Assembly: GCA_964019425.1 (NCBI GenBank)
Contig: OZ025801.1
Span: 372,001 to 436,000, forward strand
DNA from: Flectonema sp. DT1601
Taxonomy: Eukaryota; Euglenozoa; Diplonemea; Diplonemida; Diplonemidae
Length of the DNA stretch: 64,000 bases
Reading direction: 5' to 3'
In this document: one piece after another, positions 34,390-44,500 of the stretch
How the letters are laid out: every line of letters begins with the position of its first letter
Numbering within the stretch: the first letter of the stretch is position 1
Translations under genes and position numbers: made by a program
The notes under the pieces: generated by a model
Databases searched by the model: none
Told to the model about the DNA's origin: nothing
What the model saw: only the letters and a program-made list of their open reading frames with translations

Positions 34390-34404
34390 CTGGATTGTAA
34401 TTAA
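34390..34404 (-). promoter_or_regulatory. Candidate 5' splice acceptor (AG at 34390-34391)
   Basis: TTAATTACAATCCAG ends 7 nt before the hydrolase ATG. Confidence 0.5.
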
Positions 34405-34544
34405 TATTTCGTATAATTAGAAACGAAATCAACAAGAACATCAACAACTAAAACGATACAACAGAAATACTAAACAATAAAAAAAAGGGAATCTACGATA
34501 CTTGTCCTACAAGAGACAATAAAAAAAAGAAAATATCACAATCC

Positions 34545-36416
34545 TCAACACCCACTTATCCTTGGTGTGGATTTCTTTTTTGGAGTGTACGATCTCGCTC
34601 TAGTTTGACATTGGTGGTGACCAGGATGTAACCCGACGGGATATTTATCCCTTAAAGCACTCTTTGATTTCCCACCAAAAGGTGATGCTGGTGGAAGTGT
34701 TGAAGTTGGTGACTGTAGTCTTTCAGAACTACGAGGACTACCAGCAGTTGATAACTCATCCAGTTTGGAATAGACGTCATCTATTTTAATATTTGAAGCT
34801 GATTGGAATATTTTATTATTTCCTATTAAGACCATAAAACCATCACCAGCTCTACCTATGATACGACCTTCAGACCCATCGCTGTGAAGTCGGCAAGTGG
34901 CTCCAATCGGCCATGCGACTCTCACTGCTGGATGTTCTGCGACAGTCATCTCATCACCTTCTGTAAAATCTGATTTAGCAGTTGAGCTGGCAAATGAAAC
35001 ATTCTCAGCTGTAAGTTGCGGTGTCTGTGTCGGCGTCCTCATTCCCGATGATTGCCGAGTCCCTCCGATGGCACGACTTCGTTTTTCAGAAACTGTTTTT
35101 GAAATCGAAGGCCGCCGGCTGGGTTCTGTCTGCGGAGTACCGACAGAAGGCTGTCTACTACCAAGAGAAGGCTGCCTACTACCGACAGAAGGCTGCCTAC
35201 TACCAGTATTAATCACCTTTTGAATAACTGAAGGTGTTACACTATCATAAGAAGGAGTCACAGTTCTAGAACTCGGTAAGTCAGGAGGACTATTTGAATT
35301 CACACAACTACTACTACTCAATGACCGAACAGGAATAGGATTCGTCTCTCTTGGAACGTCACCCAATGCCATATTTATTAAACTATCAGTTGTCCAAACT
35401 ACTGTTGGACTGCTGCTCCTACTGTGAGATGATTTCAGTTCTGTCTGCACAGATATTTCCCGTGTTGGGCTCTGCTGTCTGTTTTGATAAAAATGTTCCT
35501 CCTGTCGTGGTCTACTATCATAGCCATATCGGATTGGAGAGTTATTGTTATTACTTGACTTGTGATGTTGTTGTTGTTGTTGATGATTGTTGTTGTAATT
35601 AATTTCTTTATTTTGAATTGCAGCCTGATTCTGATTCACTGGAGCACTTAAAGAAACGCTGCGAGAATAGGAACGATGACGATAATCAGGAGAGAAATCT
35701 CTATTTGGATAAGGACTGTGATATGATGGACTATTCGATCTAATGTGTTCACTAACACTACCACAGCTGTGCCACTGCTCTGGACTGTAAGAAACTGGTG
35801 GAGGAACTGGTGTTGGAGAGAGTGAGATTGGAGACTGTGATCCACTCATAACAGAAATATCAGCAACAGTCTCAATATCTCCTTCAATAGTTGTCGTAGC
35901 TGCATTAACACAAAGAGGATTACTCGTGTTTGTACCAATACTAAAACTTATCGTACCTGTATTTGTTCCTCTGTTATACTTTCTAAGTTCAGTTGTTTGT
36001 GTTGTTCGGCTAGTCGTTGGTCTAAAACTAGCTTTATGAACCTGTCTTAGTAGGTCTGCTCTTTCAGTCTCCCATTCAAACTCTCTAGCAGTAATATGGT
36101 CAAGTAGTTGTTGCTTTTCAATTGCATAGCTGGCATCTCGTTGGGTAGCCATTGCCGACGATCTGTGAAGCTCAGATTTAACATAATCGTATTGTGTTGT
36201 TACTCTTCGTAGTTCAACTGTGTAGTCTTTTAAGAGGTTTTGCATTTCTTTAATTTGATAGTCGCATTTCTCTTTTCCATTTAAAGCGACTACGTATTTA
36301 TCAGCAACAGCCTCAGCTAATCCTTCGATAGAGTGAAGCTGCTGTAGTTGAACTTGTCCTGCTCCGTCGTCTTGTTCGTGGCTCTTTCGCAGTAATTCAT
36401 CGTAGAGATCACTCAT
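34545..36416 (-). CDS. Unknown coiled-coil protein with disordered Ser/Pro-rich middle and small C-terminal beta domain
   Basis: A 623-aa protein I do not recognise. Residues 1-150 form a coiled coil (KCDYQIKEMQNLLKDYTVEL). A long disordered middle is rich in Ser, Asn, Gln and Pro, with a short tandem repeat of SRQPSVG. Around 520-570 a compact segment (WPIGATCRLHSDGSEGRIIG...GDGFMVLIGNN) looks like an SH3/Tudor-like beta barrel. A basic tail ends the protein. It could be a cytoskeletal or RNP scaffold; that is a guess. The start was taken at MSDLYDEL (36416). A three-codon upstream ORF (ATG TCT CCA TGA, 36424-36413) overlaps the start codon as ATGA. Confidence 0.6.
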   Translation of the reverse strand: MSDLYDELLRKSHEQDDGAGQVQLQQLHSIEGLAEAVADKYVVALNGKEKCDYQIKEMQNLLKDYTVELRRVTTQYDYVKSELHRSSAMATQRDASYAIEKQQLLDHITAREFEWETERADLLRQVHKASFRPTTSRTTQTTELRKYNRGTNTGTISFSIGTNTSNPLCVNAATTTIEGDIETVADISVMSGSQSPISLSPTPVPPPVSYSPEQWHSCGSVSEHIRSNSPSYHSPYPNRDFSPDYRHRSYSRSVSLSAPVNQNQAAIQNKEINYNNNHQQQQQHHKSSNNNNSPIRYGYDSRPRQEEHFYQNRQQSPTREISVQTELKSSHSRSSSPTVVWTTDSLINMALGDVPRETNPIPVRSLSSSSCVNSNSPPDLPSSRTVTPSYDSVTPSVIQKVINTGSRQPSVGSRQPSLGSRQPSVGTPQTEPSRRPSISKTVSEKRSRAIGGTRQSSGMRTPTQTPQLTAENVSFASSTAKSDFTEGDEMTVAEHPAVRVAWPIGATCRLHSDGSEGRIIGRAGDGFMVLIGNNKIFQSASNIKIDDVYSKLDELSTAGSPRSSERLQSPTSTLPPASPFGGKSKSALRDKYPVGLHPGHHQCQTRARSYTPKKKSTPRISGC

Positions 36417-36777
36417 GGAGACATTTTTTTTTTTTTTTTTTAAAAGTGTTTTCTGTATTAAGGTATTTCCAAAGTATGTGATAAGACATTTCACCCAAAA
36501 ATGCTAATACTTTGTTAGTACTGTACTGTTTCTTCTCCCACTTCGTTGTGCATATGTTTTTGCTGTAAAATAATTCATTGAGTTTTTTTAAAAAAAAAAG
36601 AGAAAAAAACTTAATATTTTTTTTGTTGTGCAATGTTAAGCACGATATAAAATCAAATGTTTGTTTTGATGACGAAAAGACCCAACTTGAGCCCTCATAA
36701 AATGATATTAACCGTGTGAAAGGTTTCGTTAATCTAATGTACTGGCTATTCAAAACAATAATACAGATCCGCCAGAT
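36417..36777. other. Spacer between methyltransferase and coiled-coil genes
   Basis: A 361-bp spacer with a long T run near 36424-36441, a second A/T tract near 36588-36608, and the overlapping uORF noted for the coiled-coil gene. Nothing else is seen. Confidence 0.5.
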
Positions 36778-39203
36778 CTATATAGCTGGCAATTTCTGTA
36801 GAACGATACCGAAGTAGGCGTCACCTTCCGTCCTTGAGTGTTCTGGGAAGTCAGGTGATGAACTTAGATGACGAACAACTTGAAGAGTCGAATTTGTTTT
36901 TCCGGCCGTCGACTGAATCACTCGAAGTGCCATACTCCGACTTATATTTTTTGTATTGAGAAAGAAGAATATATGACCTCCGTATTTACATCTCTTCAAT
37001 GAGATTGAAAGAGCGTGTTGGTAGAAATTTATTCTTTTATCATTCGGTTTAGTACGAGTATCTTGTTTTTTAATAGTATGACTAGTGATGTCTGGCGGAT
37101 CACATATCACAACGTCATACCTCTCTTTTTCATCCAATGCCTGAACTCTCATTTCTTCGATTGTACAAATATCTGACCAGCTTTTTCCGATTGCTTTTGA
37201 TACGTTCTTTTCAATCATCTTACACATATCCATATCACTTTCTACGAATTTGACGCTTTTCGCTCCAGAGTTCAGTGCTGCCAGACCCATAGAACCAGTG
37301 TATGCGAATAAATCAAGGACAGCCTGTTATTATTGGTGTTCTTTTTAAAAACAAACAAAAAATAAATCTACAAATTAGAGTGCCTTCAGACAGGAGCTTG
37401 ATAAAAAGAATTGATACACGGCTACGGATGACGCCACCAGTAATGTTGGATGATCTAATTAGATGCGAGGAACGTACGGAGTTGGCAACCGTCGAGACCT
37501 CTACTACGGAATCAACTAGCACCTGAAGAAGGGGAACAACTTTACGTTTGCCTTGGACGCTGGAAGACATCAACGATCTACCTTCAGCATTTTCGGACCT
37601 CTTTGTCACTAAATGGAATGCTGCTACACTCGAAGCTCCTTCGTTGAGGAAAGTTGGACAGAAAGTACCAAGACTCAGAAAATAATAAATAAAGCTGAAA
37701 TAAAAGACTTGTTGCACTTTATTTTTCCCTCCTTAAAGGGGGTACAAGTGTAATAAAACAAAACAATGTCATACCTTTCCTTTAGATAAAGCTGCGATTA
37801 ATTGTCTCGCTGTTCGATGAGAAAAATAATGACCGGTGTGGGTAGATGTTACAAGTGAAGGTCTCCAGTAGGTTTCTACTCCGTTTTCAAGGAAGTAGCA
37901 AGACTCGACTCCACCTGAGACCCAATGGCCTGAGGGCTTCATGATGTTAAAAACCTCATCTGCCTCTGGAAATGTTGATGTAGCCTTACAGATAAACGGT
38001 CTATTCTGAGCATCTTGTACTAAAATATGTGAAATTTGCAACTGGTTTTCTAAGAATTCCTTAACAGCTGTAAAACACTCATTCTGAACATCGTCTGTGA
38101 TGATAACGGCAGCGGAACCGTACACGTCGCAAACAAGTCCAGGTATGTAGTCACCAAGTCCGTTAATTAGACGAAATCCTGTGTTTGTTCGCATGTTAAT
38201 AAGTGTTTGTCTTAGCTCGTAGGCTTGTTCAATCTTGTTGTGCCAATATTCCTTTGTTGGTGGTTCTCCAGTCCAGTTGATAACAGATAGTATGCTGCTG
38301 TTGAGATTGGTGTCGTCACTACCTCCCCAGTGAAGGAGTCCCCAACCTTTTCTGTTAGTGGCTCTATCATGGATTCTCCAAACCTCTCCAAAACCAGACA
38401 TGTGTCTGCTATCTCTGATTGATTCCTTTCGAATACCTCGAGTTGATATTTCTGACGTTGTTATAACTTGTGGTGTGTCATCATTCATGTTAATCCCTTC
38501 AAGGTACGTCATTTCTTTCTTACTCACATCCTGATCAATAAACCTCGCACGTGTCAGAGCAACTTGCTTTTTTGGATTCTGCAAATGCAAGCTCGTCTCC
38601 CACCAATTTGTTGCCATCAGTGACTGTGGTGGTATGAGTCTACTCTCTTTTGAGAAAGTTGGGAATCCTTCCAAAGTCTCACTGTTGGTGCGTTTTTATT
38701 ATTATTTTTCTTCTTGTTAGTATTTATGTAAAAAAAAAGGTAAAAACTAAATACAAATAACAATCATACAATATAAATGGAGTGCTGGACTTAGTCCTAA
38801 TATTTACTACTCTGCGATGCCCCATATCTCTGAAATCGACTCTCAGTGGGATGAGAACTGGAGTAGCAAAACTGTTTGATAAGAATTTCGTAGCGAATTC
38901 CTTCCGACGATTGGTAACTTTTTTTCCTGAAAACCAGTCTTTTGGTTCTTCCATTGATTCATCGATATACATTTCTCTGTCTGCTCTGTCTTCATATTCC
39001 TGTAATATAGATTTACCAGTTGGAATTCTTTTTAACAATTCTTTTGCCTTCGCCTTCTTCTGCGAACCAACAACTTTACCTTCTCGATCCCAAGCACCTG
39101 TTGTTTTTTTCGGATCTAGAAGTATATCTGATCGAGATGTTGCTGCTTTTACAGTCGATTTCCATCTCCTACACATTGATAAAGACCCATTATGGAGTCT
39201 CAT
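36778..39203 (-). CDS. RlmI/RlmK-like SAM-dependent RNA methyltransferase (organellar?)
   Basis: Three exons (38770-39203, 37775-38681, 36778-37323) join in frame through introns of 88 and 451 nt to give 628 aa. The N-terminus is basic with Arg/Ser/Thr (MRLHNGSLSMCRRWKSTVK), resembling a mitochondrial presequence. The central part has the RlmI-type EEHIDE-like linker (GFRLINGLGDYIPGLVCDVY). The catalytic fold spans the second junction: GHYFSHRTARQLI, then VLDLFAYTGSMGLAAL (SAM motif I), VKFVESD, and VVICDPPD (motif IV). The bacterial family makes 5-methylcytosine in 23S rRNA. No conserved catalytic Cys could be assigned with confidence. The ATG lies 4 nt after ATATTTTTAATTAG. Confidence 0.85.
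37324..37774 (-). other. Long intron of the RlmI-like gene
   Basis: This 451-nt intron (GTATGA...AATAACAG) is about five times the local norm. Its middle (37380-37690) has higher GC and long open frames on both strands, as if foreign DNA had inserted, but I found no inverted ends or known coding motif. Confidence 0.5.
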
Positions 39204-39713
39204 TATTCTAATTAAAAATATACAAAAATATTAATAATACCACGGGATAACACAATACAGTTTTTTATGTAAGTATAAAAAAACACCTTGACCAGTTGAA
39301 ATCTTTTGTTTAATTGATCCTGTTGAAGAGAATTTTTCATATGACATGACGCACAATTTTTTTTTTTTTCGTGAATAGACTGTCTCTGTAGTGTGTATTA
39401 ACAGTGACAGTTTTTATTTTTCGTACATTTCGCCAACATGAGTTAGCAACCCCCCCACGAAAACAAATTTTTTGTTTTTTAAAACAACAAAATAACAAGA
39501 AAAACAGTAAAAGTGTCCAAAAAGGCAGGTAAAAATCTCTCTTTCCTTTAAAATAATAATAAAAGATAAAAAAAAAATAAAAATAATTTATTGTTAATGT
39601 TCGAAGGTGTAGGGGAGAGACAAAAGGTTCAAAATCGAGAAAAGCAACAAATGCTCGTATAATAACAACACCCGTACCTTTATTTCTATCCTGATTCAGA
39701 TCCTCCAAATTGT
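39204..39713. other. Spacer between GST and methyltransferase genes
   Basis: 510 bp, AT-rich. A 123-codon minus frame (39337-39708) is a run of Phe/Tyr/Leu from T-rich tracts and is not credible as a gene. Confidence 0.55.
39208..39226 (-). promoter_or_regulatory. Candidate 5' splice acceptor (AG at 39208-39209)
   Basis: TTTTTGTATATTTTTAATTAG ends 4 nt before the methyltransferase ATG. Confidence 0.5.
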
Positions 39714-40433
39714 TTACAACTTACTAATTTGAGCAGTTATGGCCTTCAAAGTTCCGATGTTAGTATCACGAAGTTGTTCTTCGGTAACATTCGAATTTGA
39801 AAGATCACCAAACGAAAGACATGGAGCGAAGACTAAGTCATGGTGAGGGAGAGATTTCATTCTTGTCATCCAAGCAACTATTTTTGGATATTTCGTAAAG
39901 TCAAACAAGTTACACAACCAAAGCTGTCCTAGTTCTGTATAAGCTGTAAGGTCAGCAATAGTCAAAGTCTCACTGAGTAAGAATGAAGTGTCTTTCAGAT
40001 AAACACTTTCCATGGCATCACATGCACGCTTGACGAAGAATTTAGCCGGGTTACTACCGATGTTTAAATCCTTTCTAACAAACTTTGCGAATATTCCCGT
40101 GCTGGCTTCACGAAGAGTTCTGTGATACCAGTGGAGAATCTGGTTCAACTTCGCACGAACAACAAGATCTTTTGGATATAAACCATTCCACCCATTCTTG
40201 TCACACAAGTATTCCATCATAGCGTTCGACTCTGACAATACAAACCCATCATCTGATAAAGCTGGAACAGTCCCGCCAGGTACCTTCTGTAAGAATGATG
40301 CATTTCTACTTCCCTTTTTTCCACTACTTCCAGGTACAGTCAGCTCTATTTTGAATGGATGTCTTTGTAAAAGCAACAACCAAGCAACAGCTCTAAAAGG
40401 CTGTGAGATTGGAACTCCGTAAAGAGTTAACAT
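39714..40433 (-). CDS. Theta-like glutathione S-transferase
   Basis: A 239-aa intronless GST. The thioredoxin-like N-domain has LYGVPISQPFRAV, with Ser as the likely glutathione-activating residue as in theta/zeta classes. KVPGGTVPALSDDG carries the cis-Pro, and LSESNAMMEYL binds the gamma-glutamyl group. The all-helical C-domain includes LTIADLTAYTELGQL, the usual hydrophobic core motif. It conjugates glutathione to electrophiles in the cytosol. The ATG is 20 nt after TTTGTTTTTCCAG. In trypanosomatid relatives trypanothione often replaces glutathione, so the actual thiol is unknown. Confidence 0.9.
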   Translation of the reverse strand: MLTLYGVPISQPFRAVAWLLLLQRHPFKIELTVPGSSGKKGSRNASFLQKVPGGTVPALSDDGFVLSESNAMMEYLCDKNGWNGLYPKDLVVRAKLNQILHWYHRTLREASTGIFAKFVRKDLNIGSNPAKFFVKRACDAMESVYLKDTSFLLSETLTIADLTAYTELGQLWLCNLFDFTKYPKIVAWMTRMKSLPHHDLVFAPCLSFGDLSNSNVTEEQLRDTNIGTLKAITAQISKL

Positions 40434-40453
40434 TACTTTCGTTTATTGTAAGG

Positions 40454-40468
40454 CTGGAAAAACAAATG
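40454..40468 (-). promoter_or_regulatory. Candidate 5' splice acceptor (AG at 40454-40455)
   Basis: CCATTTGTTTTTCCAG lies 20 nt before the GST ATG. Confidence 0.55.
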
Positions 40469-40712
40469 GAATTTCGTTGATTTTTTTTTTTTTTTTTTTT
40501 AAATTTATAAATAATTCGAATTCTGTTTTTTTTTTTTTTTTTTTTTTTTTCCAACATAACAAATATCCTTATACTAAATAAGAAAATTAAAAAAAAAAGG
40601 AAACAGAGAAAACTTTAAACTCCAGTAGAAGTCATCTGGTAAGTGTGTGTTGGAAGACTCAATAGAACAATACAATATGTTTCCTAACTAATTATCGAAA
40701 CAGTTGGAGAAA

Positions 40713-41290
40713 CTAACTGCTAACATCCCACTGACAGACAGGACAGTTGCGGGAGAGATCACCAGTAACCTGTTTTATTGATATTCATCTGTTAAAAATG
40801 TTACTATTAAGTACAAGTTACATACCCATGGGTCAATACAAACTGCGTGGAAGAGGTGTAGACAAGGAAGTCTTCTTGTCTGTTCTCCAGCTGCAAAATT
40901 CTCACGACAGATGGTACAGGGATCTCCAAGGGAAGGAATATCTGAAGCATTTACGATTCGAGTTAGAGTGAGCATGTCGAGTGTTTCTCGTGAGACTCCT
41001 TTTGGAATTCTTCCCATCACATTTTGTAATGCGAGGAGTTCTTCATAACCCATTGTATCAATATCAGGTTGAGAGCGTCCATAACCAGCCTGTTCCAGTC
41101 TAGATACACAACTCTCTTTATCACCGTGGACTTCAAGTTCCATATTCGCACACAGATCCCGAAGTCTAAATATCGACATCTCTCTCAGATCTCGTCTCTC
41201 ATCATCCTCATCATCATCACGTATATGATATGCTGTCCGTACTGGAAGGGCTGCAGTCAGTATAGGTGGGTCTCTGCCACCATGAAGCAT
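40713..41290 (-). CDS. SAP-like/RING-H2 E3 ubiquitin ligase
   Basis: Exons 40826-41290 and 40713-40769, with a 56-nt intron (GTATGT...AAAACAG), encode 173 aa. The intron splits the RING: CTIC, then PCLHLFHAVCIDPW, joined to VTGDLSRNCPVCQWDVSS, which restores all eight zinc ligands in the C-C-C-H-H-C-C-C order. Without splicing the domain is incomplete. Residues about 35-70 (MSIFRLRDLCANMELEV, then SRLEQAGY) look like a SAP helix-extended-helix, which binds DNA in other proteins. Likely a small E3 ligase. The ATG is 8 nt after TTTTTATTATCTCAG. Confidence 0.85.
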
Positions 41291-41298
41291 TTGGGCCC

Positions 41299-41313
41299 CT
41301 GAGATAATAAAAA
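41299..41313 (-). promoter_or_regulatory. Candidate 5' splice acceptor (AG at 41299-41300)
   Basis: TTTTTATTATCTCAG ends 8 nt before the RING gene ATG. A (TTC)16 tract lies about 107 nt further upstream on the minus strand. Confidence 0.55.
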
Positions 41314-41406
41314 GTAAAGTTAAGAAAAAAGATTATAACGCAATCATAACAAAAAAAGACTGGTCTCGATAGTGTGTAAGTGAACAATACCCGGGAAAGT
41401 AATACA

Positions 41407-41454
41407 GAAGAAGAAGAAGAAGAAGAAGAAGAAGAAGAAGAAGAAGAAGAAGAA
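41407..41454. repeat. (GAA)16 microsatellite
   Basis: Sixteen perfect GAA units lie in the spacer between the giant surface-protein gene and the RING gene. On the transcribed strand it is a pure pyrimidine (TTC)n tract. Confidence 0.95.
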
Positions 41455-41528
41455 AAACCTTATCAACATCTTGGAAAAGATGAGAGTTCATTTTTCTTTT
41501 TATAACAAATAAATAACAAACATAAAAT

Positions 41529-44500
41529 CTAAACAACAGAAGATATCAGAGCCACAATTAACAATACTGAAGAACAGATGACTCGACTACAGCAATCTGC
41601 GGCATACGGCACAAATATATATTCATCAGGAACATGAGCTGCTTCAGGAGGAAGCACAAAAGGGATTGAAGTTGGCGGCGACGGAGTCCACCAAGGAGGT
41701 GACTTTGTGCTAGGTGGGGCTGTTGGTGATGGAGTCGCAATATGTGAGATCGTAATCTGTGAAGCATTCGCTCTTTGAAATATCGTCGGGTTTGAACTCC
41801 TTAACAGAGAACTACTCGCGCTCAGATCATTTACCAAAACTGATCTCACTCTATTCAACATCACCGACGGATCTGATTCTACTGAACTAGCAACATAAAA
41901 CACACCCACAGCCTCTACTGTCGATGACGTGTTGTTGTTTAACTGCTGAGACTCAACTAACCTTTCTGCCGTTTGGTTTGAAAAAGACCAACAAAGAGGA
42001 GTTCCTTTTGCTGACTGGAGATCGAAGACCTGTCCAGTTGGTACTTCACAGACGTATTGAAGATCACATTTTGCGATAATCTGTTTTTTATTTTATTTTT
42101 AAGAATCAAATTTGTATCCTTTTAAAAAAGGATTTTAAAAGAAAGACACACGAACCTGAATATCGGTTCTGAGTAACTGCAACATCGATTTTGAAAATTC
42201 TGATCCAGCGACACCAGAAACAAATTTAGTAAACTCTGATGGTGTGAAGGTACCTGTGTGAGGTGGTGTATAAATAAGAAATCACTTCGTTAAGATAAAC
42301 CAATAGAACAGAAACACATACCAAGACCCATCTCACCATTCAGAGGACTAGAAAGGCTGATAATGTCAACTACTTCTCCTGGAACATTAAAAGGAAGAGT
42401 TTCTACCATTTTGCTGGTGCAAAGTCCAAGAGTGTCGGTGATTCCACTGAAACACGCGAATGATAATATCATTTGACTACATCCACCACTGAATCCAATG
42501 TCGTTAAAGTGAGCGATTCCTTGACGAACATCAACTGAAAGTTGTGATATGATATCAAGAGAATCCTGTTGTTAGTTATTAGGTTTGTTTTATTATCTCT
42601 ACTGAAATTTTAATTAGTAATAACACGCTGTTCACATACCTCACTGTCATATTTTCCAACGAATGACGCAGCTCCCGTCATACATCTACTAGACATAGTA
42701 ATTCTTGATACGTTGTCAGGTATGATGATTCTTTCGTTCTCTGTTATGATTCCAATCCATATTTCAACGGTTGTGTTGGAAGTTGGAATATTGTTGAGAA
42801 CAGCAGGGGGGTGACACACCCAATTAGATGCCGTGTCAGACCTACAAGACGATGAATTACTAACAAACAACTCCCCAGCTGACTCTCCACTATAATAAAC
42901 ATGAAGATGATCTGGTGATAAAAAATCAATACTTCCAACAGAATTGTGATCGAGTGAATCTCCCAAGTCAGTTGTTGTAAATAAGAATTTTGAAACCTGA
43001 GGACGTCCTACATAAATAGCTGACAAGGATGATTTCATTCCGGGTAACACATTAAGTTCTAACTCCGAAGCTGATGTTTTACCATTGACCATCCAATCGA
43101 GGACGTTACAAGGTCTCATATCCTTTATTGATGTTGGAAGACATGAACCACCCTCAACACATGATTCATACAAACCAGGGAGTGATCTATGAACACCTGG
43201 AATGATATCCGCATCAATATTAAGACAAGGAATTTCTCCCGGGATTAATGAAACACGACATCCAACATCAAGAGTCACTCTCATATAGTCAACTATTTTA
43301 ATAAAAAGTTTAAACGAGTGACCAATCATCCATAATGGTGGGATGGGTGGAGGTCCACCGTGACTTTGTTCATCCCTTCTTGTTACTCTGACTGGGGGGT
43401 TTGAACCCAAAATCGCAAAAACTTCAACAAACTTCGCACTTCTTATAAAATATAATGGTCCGACAGAGAGAATTGAACCAAACTCTACCGACTCTCCTCT
43501 AGCGGTAGTGGCTACAGCTTCAATGTCGAAGTACCATGGTGATGGGTGTGTAGGATTGTATGGTTTTGATGATCTTGTGAAATAATTCGGATCCTGTAAA
43601 GAGAATGTCACAATCCCCTTAAATGATGTTTGTTGAAGAATAAATTCAGAAGTCAAATTCTGATTAGAATCGACTACAAATTGCTGAGCCGTTATTGTAA
43701 AAACCATGTGACTGTCACCAATAGCTCTCATTGATTGGGAGTTTAATACTTCAAGGCTAAGAGTTGTTTGTTGTCCAACAATCGCAGCAGGATCACCTTT
43801 GTTTGTCTGTCCGTTAATACCAGAAAAGTTTGAATTCTCATTGGAAAGTAATAGTTGAAAACCATCAGTTTTATCAACATCAACAATCATGACGGTACTC
43901 ATAATAGTCGGGTCTCCTTTACTTTGTGGTAATCCACTTATTACGTTTTGTGATAGAATGCATTCTCCAGGTGTTGTAAAATATCCTTTTAGGCTGACTT
44001 TATCGTTTGCAATGAGGGTTATGAGACAGGGTGGATTCTGAACAAAAGATTCGTAGTTTTCACAAATGAAACAACCAGAAGGTTTCATCTCTGAAGGGTC
44101 AACAATTAGTTTTGAACTCGAAGATGCATCCCAAGCGAGACCTCCGACGTTTGTGACTAAACCAGATTCATCATACGCTGAGAGATGGATTTCAACTAGA
44201 CGATCTGCTGCTACTCTCGTTGTTTGAGTATTCCTCAAACGTTGATGTGATGTCACAAAGAAGTTTTCACTTTCAGCATACTTCCACTGAGTCAGTAATC
44301 TCCTTGAAAATGAAACTGAAAACACCTGAGTAGAAACATTTCTTAAGACGCCTTCTGTTGGTGGAGATACCACTACCTGACATATACAAGTACCAGTAGT
44401 GTTCGACTTAAAGTTTGAAACCGTTACATTGAATGAATAAATACCAATTAGTTTATCTGACTTCATACCCACAGAGTATATTTTTGGTACGCAAGAATCA

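Noticed and set aside
36409-36753. 114-aa frame upstream of the coiled-coil gene
   Set aside because: It runs through the T/A tracts of a spacer and overlaps the real start in another frame; its composition is not protein-like.
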